Below are positions 27,887 through 35,439 of a stretch of DNA of 64,000 nt, piece by piece; the stretch's first letter is position 1; the number at the start of each line of letters is the position of its first letter. Both the position numbers and the translations under genes were made by a program. The notes below the pieces were generated by a model. It saw only the letters and a program-made list of their open reading frames with translations. It was not told the DNA's origin and did no database searches. Origin of the DNA: Streptomyces hiroshimensis (GTDB lineage Bacteria; Actinomycetota; Actinomycetes; Streptomycetales; Streptomycetaceae); the NCBI RefSeq assembly GCF_014650335.1, contig NZ_BMUT01000002.1, forward strand, positions 700,219 through 764,218. Direction: 5' to 3'.

Positions 27887-28037
27887 GGCGCTCCCCACTG
27901 TGCTGAAGGCGACAACGGACGCGTGCGCGGCGCACGTTAACCGCCGTCACTGGTGGGGGCAATGGGACGCGCTCGGCGTTCAGCCCCGGCCGGGGTGCCG
28001 GTGGGCCGGTCGGCCGTGGCGGGTCAGCCCGGGCCGG

Positions 28038-28700
28038 TCAGACCCGGCCGGGATCGCCCCGGTCGAGATAGGCCAGCACCGCGAGGACGCGGCGGTTGTC
28101 GTCGTCGGACGGCGGCAGGCCGAGCTTGCCGAAGATGTTCGACGTGTGCTTCGCGACCGCCCGCTCGGTCACCTGCAGCTGCGCGGCGATCGCCGCGTTG
28201 GACCGGCCCTGCGCCATCAGCTCGATCACCTCGCGCTCGCGCGGCGTCAGCCGGCCCATCGGCCGGTCCTGCTCCCGCCGGGACAGCAGCTGCGAGATCA
28301 CCTGCGGGTCCATGGCCGTGCCGCCCGCCGCGACCCTGCGGACCGCGTCCACGAACTGCCCGGCGTCGAAGACCCGGTCCTTGAGCAGATAGCCGACCCC
28401 GCCGCTGCCGTCGGCGAGCAGCTCCCGCGCGTACAGCTGCTCCACGTGCTGCGACAGCACCAGCACCGGCAGGCCCGGCGTCTCCCGCCGCGCCGCGAGG
28501 GCGCACTGCAGGCCCTCGTCGGTGAACGACGGCGGCAGGCGTACGTCCACCACCGCCACGTCCGGCCGCAGCTCGGCGAGGGCCCGCGACAGCTCCGGGC
28601 CGCTCTCCACGGCCGCGGCGATCTCGAAGCCGTACGCCTCCAGCAGCCGGACCAGACCGTCCCTCAGCAGGAACAGGTCTTCGGCGAGCACAACGCGCAC
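28038..28700 (-). CDS. NarL/FixJ-type response regulator
   Basis: Response regulator of 220 residues. The receiver has the acidic pocket AED at residues 6-8, phospho-acceptor Asp52 (VAVVDVRLPP) and conserved Lys (YLLKDRV). The C-terminal LuxR-type helix-turn-helix is LTPREREVIELMAQGRSNAAIAAQLQVTERAVAKHTSNIFGKLGL. It lies 137 nt downstream of the cognate kinase gene on the same strand. Start is a GTG; of two candidates (28706 and 28700) the second has the better spaced GGAG. Target genes are unknown. Confidence 0.92.
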   Translation of the reverse strand: MRVVLAEDLFLLRDGLVRLLEAYGFEIAAAVESGPELSRALAELRPDVAVVDVRLPPSFTDEGLQCALAARRETPGLPVLVLSQHVEQLYARELLADGSGGVGYLLKDRVFDAGQFVDAVRRVAAGGTAMDPQVISQLLSRREQDRPMGRLTPREREVIELMAQGRSNAAIAAQLQVTERAVAKHTSNIFGKLGLPPSDDDNRRVLAVLAYLDRGDPGRV

Positions 28701-28837
28701 GGGCACTCCATCGTGAGCAGGGGCGGCGCCCCACGACAGCCCGGCGGGCAGGGGCGGTTCGCCCCCATCGTCGCCGATCCCGCAGGGGCCGCGGGGACCG
28801 GGCGCCGGTGCAGGCGGCGGCGGGCCGCGGCGGCGCG

Positions 28838-30142
28838 TCAGCGCAGGGCGCAGGGGATCTCCATCGTCACCATCGTGGGGCCTCCGGCCGGGCTGCTGAC
28901 GGCCAGGACGCCGTCCAGCGTGCCGAGGCGGCGCTCGATGCCGGCGAGCCCGGAGCCCGTGGCCCCGGCCGGGCTGCCCGGGCCACCCTGGCCGCCCGGA
29001 ACGACGGCCCCGCCGCGGCCGTCGTCGGTGACCGCTATCCGCAGCATGCCCTCGGCGTGGTGCACGTCGAGCCACACCTGCCGGGCGCCCGAGTGCTTGG
29101 CGGCGTTGGTGAGCACCTCGCTCACCGCGAAGTACGCGGCCGTCTCGACGGGCTCCGCGGCCCTGCCCGCCAGCTCGACGTCCACCTCGACGGGCATCCG
29201 CATCCGCAGCGCGAGGGCCCGCAAGGCGTCGCCCAGGCCGCGCTCCGCGAGCACCGGCGGATGGATGCCGCGCACCAGGTCGCGCAGCTCGGTGAGGGCC
29301 TCGGCGGAGTCGGCGCGGGTCGCGGCGACGAGCTTCTTGGCCCGCTCCGGATCCGACTCGATCAGGGCCTCGATGGCGCCGAGGCTCATCCCCATCGCCA
29401 CCAGGCGGGCCTGCGCCCCGTCGTGCAGGTCGCGCTCGATCCGGCGCAGCTCGGCGGCGGAGCCGTCCACGGCGTCGTGCCGCGTCTCGGTGAGCCGGTC
29501 GACGCGCTGCGCCAGCTCGCGCTCGCGGAGGGTGGCCCACCCGGGCGCCAGCAGCTGCCTGGCCAGCAGGAAGTCCAGGCGCAGCAGCGGCCGCGCGACG
29601 AAGACGGCCAGGACGGCCAGGGCACAGCCGAGGCCGGCCGCCAGGTTCGCGGTGAACTGGTCGGTGACCGGGATGAACGCGTACCACTGGGCGCCGTCCG
29701 CCCGGACGATCGGCTTCCAGACGCCGAGGGCCAGCACGAAGCCCCAGGGCAGATAGAGGAAGAGGGTGGCCGGCAGGAGGGCCAGGAACGAGCCCGCCAC
29801 CGCATCCACCGGCAGCCACATCAGATCGCGCCAGGTGGCGGGGTCCTTGAGCAGGGCCGTGCAGTACTCCACCTGACCCGCGAGACCGGGGCGCCGGGCG
29901 GGCAGCGCCCGGTACGGATCGGGGATCCCCACGTCCGCCCACGCCTGTGCCTGGCGGCGCCGCAGGGCCGCGTAGGCCCGTACGCCCGCCAGCATCACCG
30001 GGGTGGTGAACAGGCCGATCCCCAGCACCGTGAGGACCAGCGACACCAGCGTGAGTGTGAGCAGCAGGATCGATGTCGCCATGCCGAAGATCGCCAGCCA
30101 CAGACCGCGGGCAGCGGCCAGTAGTGCGTTGCTGACCTTCAT
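28838..30142 (-). CDS. Membrane sensor histidine kinase (HisKA_3 type)
   Basis: A 434-residue kinase with a pair of helices at residues 15-55 and further helices near 110-185, joined by the actinobacterial sensor-domain block (DPATWRDLMWLPVDAVAGSFLALLP). The dimerisation/phosphotransfer motif RIERDLHDGAQARLVAMGMSLG places the phospho-histidine at His240. The ATPase domain has N-box (SEVLTNAAKHSGA) and DDGRGG, GSGLAGIERRLGTLDG boxes. ATG at 30142 follows a GGGGGG site. It forms a two-component pair with the NarL-type regulator downstream. The stimulus, probably envelope-related for this class, is inferred. Confidence 0.92.
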   Translation of the reverse strand: MKVSNALLAAARGLWLAIFGMATSILLLTLTLVSLVLTVLGIGLFTTPVMLAGVRAYAALRRRQAQAWADVGIPDPYRALPARRPGLAGQVEYCTALLKDPATWRDLMWLPVDAVAGSFLALLPATLFLYLPWGFVLALGVWKPIVRADGAQWYAFIPVTDQFTANLAAGLGCALAVLAVFVARPLLRLDFLLARQLLAPGWATLRERELAQRVDRLTETRHDAVDGSAAELRRIERDLHDGAQARLVAMGMSLGAIEALIESDPERAKKLVAATRADSAEALTELRDLVRGIHPPVLAERGLGDALRALALRMRMPVEVDVELAGRAAEPVETAAYFAVSEVLTNAAKHSGARQVWLDVHHAEGMLRIAVTDDGRGGAVVPGGQGGPGSPAGATGSGLAGIERRLGTLDGVLAVSSPAGGPTMVTMEIPCALR

Positions 30143-30296
30143 CCGGTGTCCCCCCGAGTACGTTCCCGAGCCCGTCCCTCGGGCCCGGGAACCAGTCTCG
30201 ACCACCGCGGGCAAGATCGTCACGGGGGGCACCGCCCCGGCCGGGGGTGTACCTAACCCCCCTCTGACCTCGGTCTCCGGCCGCGAGGGAGGAAGA

Positions 30297-30899
30297 TCAG
30301 AAGCCGGCCGGAGGCGCGTACTTGTAGCCGACGCGGCGGACGGTGACGATCGAGGCGCGGTGCTCGGCGCCCATCTTGCGGCGCAGGCGGGCCACGTGCA
30401 CGTCCACGGTCCGGCCGTCGCCCACGTGCCCGTAGCCCCACACCGTGGTCACCAACTGGTCGCGGGTGTGCACCCGGTGGGGGTGCGCGACCAGGTGGGC
30501 CAGCAGCTCGAACTCCAGGTACGTGAGGTCGAGCGGGCGCCCGGCCACGCTGGCCGTGCGCTGCTCGGGGTCGATGCTCACCAGCGCGTCCCCGTGGGTG
30601 GCGGCGGACGCGGACTCGGGGGCCTGCTGCTCGGCCGGCACCAGCACCAGGTAGCCGATCATCGGCGGCTGGCCCGGCAGGGAGGGCACGGTGTGCTGCG
30701 GCGCCGGCATCCACGTGGCCGCACCGGAGTGCAGCAGCTCGGCGACCGGCGGCACGTCGTCCGGGGAGACGGCCCGCAGTCGGTGGCGCTGCGCGGTATG
30801 GGAGGGGTGGACGGGGTGCGTGGCGGTGGACGAGGCCGTGGCCGTGGCGATGGCCGCAGCGGAGGGGGCGGGCACGGTGAGGGTACGGAGATTCGTCAT
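30297..30899 (-). CDS. Winged-helix (OmpR/PhoB-type) transcriptional regulator lacking a receiver
   Basis: A 200-residue protein. The C-terminal 95 residues are an OmpR/PhoB-type winged helix (RPLDLTYLEFELLAHLVAHPHRVHTRDQLVTTVWGYGHVGDGRTVDVHVARLRRKM ... IVTVRRVGYKY in separate blocks). In place of a receiver the N terminus is Ala/Thr-rich and probably disordered, followed by a short beta-rich segment. No phospho-acceptor aspartate is evident, so activity is probably not controlled by phosphorylation. A possible Cys-Cys leader peptide lies about 100 nt upstream. Confidence 0.85.
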   Translation of the reverse strand: MTNLRTLTVPAPSAAAIATATASSTATHPVHPSHTAQRHRLRAVSPDDVPPVAELLHSGAATWMPAPQHTVPSLPGQPPMIGYLVLVPAEQQAPESASAATHGDALVSIDPEQRTASVAGRPLDLTYLEFELLAHLVAHPHRVHTRDQLVTTVWGYGHVGDGRTVDVHVARLRRKMGAEHRASIVTVRRVGYKYAPPAGF

Positions 30900-31001
30900 G
30901 GAGAGCTCAGCTCTTTCGCGCGAGAGACCGTCGAGGGGTCGTGCGTGTGCGCGGGGCCGTTGGCCGGGACCGGGGACCGGCAGCTGACTTCGACGTGGGG
31001 G

Positions 31002-31130
31002 TCAGCGGGAGGAGAGGGCCTGCGCGGAAGTCGCGCGGCAACACACTCGGTCGAAGTCGTCGTGCTGACGGGAAGGCCAGAAGGGCTCGAGGTCGCTGCG
31101 ACCCGTCGCGGTGTTCTGGAAGCTGGCCAT
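31002..31130 (-). CDS. Possible 42-residue leader peptide with tandem cysteines
   Basis: Short reading frame upstream of the winged-helix regulator on the same strand, with 102 nt between them. The peptide runs MASFQNTATGRSDLEPFW and later contains FDRVCCRATSAQ. Tandem cysteine codons in short upstream frames are known in actinobacteria as cysteine-sensing attenuators. AGGGG sits very close (1 nt) before the ATG, which is poor spacing. It could be a chance frame. The composition, less Arg/Pro/Ala-biased than a shadow frame, and the position favour a real leader. Confidence 0.4.
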   Translation of the reverse strand: MASFQNTATGRSDLEPFWPSRQHDDFDRVCCRATSAQALSSR

Positions 31131-31263
31131 GCCCCTATTGAAGCATGACCTGCGACGGGACAGCAGACTCGGAGGGCAGGCGGATACGCAATCTTGGCGT
31201 GATGCGGACCACCGTGAACGCCCCGACGAATGCGGAGTAATCAACTCCGGATTGTTCTTCCCC

Positions 31264-32247
31264 TCAGGCCGCGGGCAGCCGCCTGCGCCAGTCCAGCGGC
31301 TCGACCCGTATCGCCCGGTCCGGGTCGCCGTCCCAGCGCACGGTCAGGCCCGCCGACGTGAGGGCGGCCACCACCTCGCGCCCGACGGCGACGGCGGTCT
31401 CCCCGTCCCCCGTCCCCGGCTCCGCCCCGGCGGCGGCGTGGGCCCCGTAGGACAGCAGGAGGGCGCCGCCGTCCGCGGCGTGCCGGGTGTCCTCGTACTG
31501 GAAGAAGACGTAGCCGTGATCGCCCTCGGCCGCCTCGCCGCCGATCTCCGCGAAGGCGCAGGTGCCGCAGCAGGCGAAGTGCATCCGGGCCGTGACATCG
31601 CTGCCGTTCAGCGCGGCGAACGCCGCCGCCACCCGGTCGGCGTCGGTGACCTCGGGCCAGCCCTCCTGCTCCGCCAGACGCTCGCGCCACAGGCGGCGCA
31701 CGATCCGGCCTGCGGCCGGCACGGAGAGCGGCGTGCCGCCGTCCACGTGGAAGTGGTCGGAGACGGCCTCGGTGATCTCCCCGGCCGTGTCGAACCCGCA
31801 CCGGATCAGCAGCCCCGCCAGCGTCTCGGCCTCCGCCAGCAGCTCCGGATCAAGGCCTACGTCCCCTCCCTCGCCCTCTTCCTCTGCTTCGCCTTCGTCC
31901 GCCGGAAACCGGACCTGCTCCCAGGCGTGGCCGTCCGCCCACCCCTCCTCGCACCGGGCCCACGCCAGGAACACGGCCACCACCTCGCCGGCGCCGTCCA
32001 TCCGCACCCCGAAGTGCCGCTCGGCGGTGCCCTCGCGGTACTCCACCTCGTACGGCCCGTCGCCCTCGCGCCAGGTCTGGATGTAGTGATCGCCGCCGGC
32101 CTCCGTGCCCGCCGCGGGCTCCGCGCGCTCGACCACCGCGAAGTGGTCGCCCTCCCCGCCCAGCCGGGCGACGAGTGCGGTCAGCTCCCCGGCCGTGACG
32201 TGCGAACGGACTTCTCCGGACTCGGTGTTGACGGTGATGGGCAGCAT
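31264..32247 (-). CDS. DUF6891-type conserved protein
   Basis: A soluble acidic protein of 327 residues. The C-terminal half carries HFACCGTCAFAEI (a CCxxC cluster, perhaps metal-binding), YVFFQYEDTRHAADGG and TVRWDGDPDRAIRV, which match the DUF6891 family as I recall it. The N-terminal half (VTAGELTALVARLGGEGDHFAVVERA) is a small alpha/beta domain, joined by a Glu/Gly-rich linker near residues 120-132. The ATG is at 32247. Function unknown; no operon partner. Confidence 0.7.
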   Translation of the reverse strand: MLPITVNTESGEVRSHVTAGELTALVARLGGEGDHFAVVERAEPAAGTEAGGDHYIQTWREGDGPYEVEYREGTAERHFGVRMDGAGEVVAVFLAWARCEEGWADGHAWEQVRFPADEGEAEEEGEGGDVGLDPELLAEAETLAGLLIRCGFDTAGEITEAVSDHFHVDGGTPLSVPAAGRIVRRLWRERLAEQEGWPEVTDADRVAAAFAALNGSDVTARMHFACCGTCAFAEIGGEAAEGDHGYVFFQYEDTRHAADGGALLLSYGAHAAAGAEPGTGDGETAVAVGREVVAALTSAGLTVRWDGDPDRAIRVEPLDWRRRLPAA

Positions 32248-32371
32248 GGAATCCCCCTCGCTGATGGCCCGCCCGCGATCGGCGGCCCGCGTAGCAGAAT
32301 CCTGGCACCCACCACTGACAATCCCGTCGGGAGACCGTCGAGAGACGGTGGGGGAGTCCGTGGGGCGGCCC

Positions 32372-33415
32372 TCAGTACGTGACGGTGATCCGCCGCGCCG
32401 GCCCGTCCACCCGCACCAGGCCCCCGTACGGGATCACCAGCTGCGGATCGGTGTGCCCCAGGTCCACGTCGAACACCGCCGTCGCCCCGGGGGCGTACGC
32501 GTCCAGCGCGCGCTCCACCGCCTCCCGCTGCGCCCGCCGGTACGCCGCACCGTCCTCGCGGCCCAGCGGCCGGCCGAAGGACCATGCCTTCGCCCGCCCC
32601 ATCAGCAGCGCGGAGAACCGCTGCAGCAACCCCCGCTCGCCCATGCTGCGCAGAATGCGGAAGACCTCCTCGGCGGACGGCAGCTCCTCCGAGGTCTCCA
32701 GGAACAGCACACGGCCCTCGTACGCCTCAGGAGCCCCGATCTCCCGGTCCGCCATCAGCAGCCACGACAGCACCTCGATATTGCCGCCCCACGCGATGCC
32801 CTCCACCACACGGCCGGCGTTCCGCCACGACCAGTCGTCGCAGGGCGCGAGCACCGGCTCGCTCGCGAAGGTCTTCGGGTCGTCCCAGGGGCGGTCCACG
32901 TCGTTCGACGCGCCGGGCGCCGTGAGCTCGTACGGCCCGGGGGTGAAGAGCGCGGCTCGCAGGGAGGCCGCCGTCCGCGGGTGCAGGGAACCGGGCCGGC
33001 CGAGCTCCGCCATCACGCTGCAGCCGTGATATCCGACGACTCCCGTGGTGCTCAGCCAGGCCAGCAGGGCGGTGTTGTCGCTGTATCCGAAGAACGGTTT
33101 GGGGTGAGCACGGACGAGTTCGCGGTCCAGCAGCGGCAGTACCGTGATCTGGTCGTCCCCGCCGATGGCGGCGAACACGGCCGTGATGCCCGGGTCGGCG
33201 AAGGCCGCGTGCAGATCCGCGGCCCGCTCGGCGGGGCTCGACCCCATTTTCCGGGTCGTCGGATATTCCACCGGACGCAGCCCGAATTCCGACTCCAGCC
33301 GCCGCAGCCCGAGTTCGAACGGGCGGGGGAAGAGGCCCGGCAGCCCCGAGGACGGTGAGATCACCGCGACGCGGTCGCCGGGCCGGGGTTTGGGCGGGTA
33401 CTCGGGTGCGTCCAT
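32372..33415 (-). CDS. S66-family carboxypeptidase, MccF/LD-carboxypeptidase-like
   Basis: A 347-residue serine peptidase of family S66. It opens with the family strand DRVAVISPSSGLPG, then AIGGDDQ, and the nucleophile elbow FFGYSDNT with Ser112. The later GIAWGGNIEVLSWL block and the C-terminal DLGHTDPQLVIPYGG loop carry the expected glutamate and histidine. The family includes muramoyl-tetrapeptide LD-carboxypeptidases and MccF, which confers immunity to microcin C-type inhibitors. The sequence pattern is closer to MccF than to LdcA. No signal peptide. It is a stand-alone gene 33 nt after the sphingomyelinase gene's convergent partner region. Confidence 0.86.
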   Translation of the reverse strand: MDAPEYPPKPRPGDRVAVISPSSGLPGLFPRPFELGLRRLESEFGLRPVEYPTTRKMGSSPAERAADLHAAFADPGITAVFAAIGGDDQITVLPLLDRELVRAHPKPFFGYSDNTALLAWLSTTGVVGYHGCSVMAELGRPGSLHPRTAASLRAALFTPGPYELTAPGASNDVDRPWDDPKTFASEPVLAPCDDWSWRNAGRVVEGIAWGGNIEVLSWLLMADREIGAPEAYEGRVLFLETSEELPSAEEVFRILRSMGERGLLQRFSALLMGRAKAWSFGRPLGREDGAAYRRAQREAVERALDAYAPGATAVFDVDLGHTDPQLVIPYGGLVRVDGPARRITVTY

Positions 33416-33448
33416 GCGGTCACCCTAGGACGCCCCGGGCCGCTGCGG

Positions 33449-34477
33449 TCAGGAGTTTCCGGCGATTACCGGATAGTGGTCACTGAGGTCGGTGTAGGTG
33501 TACTCCTTGCCCCAGCTGGAGACGGTCCAGGGCGCGGAGGCCTCCTTGACCACCGTGTTCTTCCAGTTCCCCGGGCGGGCGTGGCCATTGCGGTGCAGGA
33601 CGTAGTCCAGATCCTCGCGCCCGTCCGCCGGATAGCGATAGGCCGCGATGGAGTTCTCCTTCGTGTCGAAGGAGTAGGGGTGCCCGGTGCGCTCCGCCGC
33701 CGGGGCGAGATCGGCGTTCGCGAGCATGGCGGCGTATTCGCTGCTGTGCGAGTCCACATTCAGGTCGCCGGCGACCATGACCTGCTCGTTCGCAGGAATG
33801 TTCTTCGCATCGAGGAAGGCGTCGATCTGCCGGAACTGCTTGGCCCGGTCCGCCGCCGCCTCGCCCGCCTTGCAGCCGCTGTCGGTCGACTGCGCGTGCG
33901 TGCCGACCACGTGCACCTTCGTACCGTTCACATTCAGCACCACGTAGGCGAAGCCCTTGTTGGACCACCAGTCCGCACCGCACGCGTCCTGGTAGATCAC
34001 CTGCTCCTTGCGGACGATCGGCCACTTGCTGAGCACCGTCACCCCGCCGTCCTCCGGGGTGGTGGACGAGTAGTTCCCGCCGGTGGCGTCCCAGCCGTCC
34101 TTGCTGCGCCCGACGACCGGCGTCTGGTACGGATACCCCCGGCCGGCCGCATTCGCCTTCAGGGCCTCGGAGGCGCCGTTGTCGAACGCCTCCTGCAGGA
34201 CGACGACGTCATTGCCCTGGAAGAAGCCTGCTGCGGGTATCGCCTCGGCGCGGTGGTCCTGCCCCCAGTTGGGATAGAGGTTCTTGCTCATGAGAAACAC
34301 GTTGTATGTCAGAACCTTCAATTCCGGCACGGCGGCGCCGGCGCCTGAAGCGGCGGAATCGGCGGAACCGGCCGGTGTGGCCTGGGCGGCCGTTTGCGGC
34401 AGGGCGGCCGTGAGGGCGACGGCGGCGAGCGCGGTCGCGAGCGCGGAGGCCATTCGGGCGGGCTTGAGGATCGGCAC
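33449..34477 (-). CDS. Secreted sphingomyelin phosphodiesterase (sphingomyelinase C)
   Basis: Extracellular phospholipase of 342 residues of the exonuclease/endonuclease/phosphatase fold. A signal peptide (ARMASALATALAAVALTAALPQTAAQA) precedes the mature domain. Catalytic motifs: LTYNVFLM, VVLQEAFDN (metal-binding Glu), GTHAQS, AGDLNVDSHSSEY, and the terminal LSDHYPV with the general-base histidine. Two cysteines (DACGADWW and DSGCKAG) probably pair. GTG at 34477 is chosen since AGGGAG lies 7 nt upstream; an ATG at 34453 would lose part of the signal peptide. Confidence 0.9.
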   Translation of the reverse strand: MPILKPARMASALATALAAVALTAALPQTAAQATPAGSADSAASGAGAAVPELKVLTYNVFLMSKNLYPNWGQDHRAEAIPAAGFFQGNDVVVLQEAFDNGASEALKANAAGRGYPYQTPVVGRSKDGWDATGGNYSSTTPEDGGVTVLSKWPIVRKEQVIYQDACGADWWSNKGFAYVVLNVNGTKVHVVGTHAQSTDSGCKAGEAAADRAKQFRQIDAFLDAKNIPANEQVMVAGDLNVDSHSSEYAAMLANADLAPAAERTGHPYSFDTKENSIAAYRYPADGREDLDYVLHRNGHARPGNWKNTVVKEASAPWTVSSWGKEYTYTDLSDHYPVIAGNS

Positions 34478-34747
34478 TGCAACTCCCTGAGGGGGGCGGG
34501 GGCACCGGGACGGAAGGTGCCCCAGTGCGAGCTGGGGAACGAGCCGCCCACATCAAATCAGCCCGCGTTACTTCCGGACAGCCTCCGGGTGATCAATTCC
34601 CCTACGCGGGACGACGACTTCGTGCCGGGACTTTGTACCGAGCTTCGTGCCGGGACTTCGTGTCGTGGGCGCGCATAAGTCGTTGAGTCCGTTGGAAGAG
34701 ATATGTCCGGAAGAGGTGTGGTGTCCGGCCCACCGTGAGGAGTTCCC
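34478..34747. other. Divergent promoter region, sphingomyelinase/HAD hydrolase
   Basis: A 270-nt region between divergent genes. At 34617-34660 the sequence CTTCGTGCCGGGACTT occurs twice, 25 nt apart, one copy per about 2.4 helical turns. This could be a direct-repeat operator. No ORF is supported here. Confidence 0.35.
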
Positions 34748-35374
34748 ATGCCCCTGCCCCTGCGACAGGGCCTCGTTCTCGATTTCGGCGGGGTCCTGAC
34801 CACTCCGGTCGCCGAGTGCACCCGGGCCTTCTGCCTGCGCGAGGGCCTCGCTCCGGATGCCTTTCTCCGGATCATCTCGGCGGACCCGGAGGGGAGCGAG
34901 ATCTACGCCCGGCTGGAGCGCGGCGAAATCGCCCAGGCCGAGTGGAACGAGCGCACCGCCACCCTGCTCGGAGTCGATCCCACGGACCTGATCGGCCGCG
35001 TCCTGGCCGACCTCAGACCGGAACCTCTGATGCTCGCCGCGGCCCAGGCGGCCCGCCGCGCGGGCGTCAAGGCGGGGATCCTCTCCAACAGCCTCGGCTC
35101 CGGGCCGTACGACCCCTACCGGGGCTACGGCTTCGACACCCTGTACGACGCCGTGGTGCTGTCCGGGCGGCACGGGATCCGCAAGCCGGAGCCGGGGATC
35201 TACCCGCTCGTCCTGAAACAGCTGCAACTCCCGGCCGAGTCCTGCGTCTTCGTGGACGACTCCGCCCGGAATCTGCCGCCCGCCCAGGACCTCGGCATGA
35301 CCACCGTCCTGGACGGCGATCCGGCGGAGACGGTCAAGCGCCTGGAGGAGATCTTCGGGATCCCGCTGAGGTGA
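34748..35374 (+). CDS. HAD-superfamily hydrolase
   Basis: A 208-residue phosphatase-like protein. HAD motifs are in order: DFGGVLT (nucleophile Asp12), LSNS (motif II), GIRKPEPGIY (motif III Lys) and FVDDSARNLPPA (motif IV). The cap is a small helical C1 type, like haloacid-dehalogenase and epoxide-hydrolase N-terminal phosphatases. The substrate cannot be read from sequence. Its last codons fall within the tandem 14-nt repeat that fills the gap to the convergent GH15 gene. Confidence 0.87.
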   Translation: MPLPLRQGLVLDFGGVLTTPVAECTRAFCLREGLAPDAFLRIISADPEGSEIYARLERGEIAQAEWNERTATLLGVDPTDLIGRVLADLRPEPLMLAAAQAARRAGVKAGILSNSLGSGPYDPYRGYGFDTLYDAVVLSGRHGIRKPEPGIYPLVLKQLQLPAESCVFVDDSARNLPPAQDLGMTTVLDGDPAETVKRLEEIFGIPLR

Positions 35375-35439
35375 TCCCCTGAGGTGATCCCGCTGGGGTG
35401 ATTCCGCTCAGGTGATCCCGCTGAGGCGATCCCGTTCAG
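35359..35439. repeat. Tandem ~14-nt repeat spanning the 3' ends of the HAD and GH15 genes
   Basis: Five to six imperfect copies of GAGGTGATCCCGCT between the convergent HAD and GH15 genes. The first unit overlaps the HAD stop codon and the last reaches the GH15 stop. It probably spread by slippage. Confidence 0.8.

Noticed and set aside
24557..27940. Long frames antisense to the GH89 gene
   Set aside because: The GH89 frame on the minus strand has a Tat signal, catalytic motifs and a ribosome site; the opposing frames have none.
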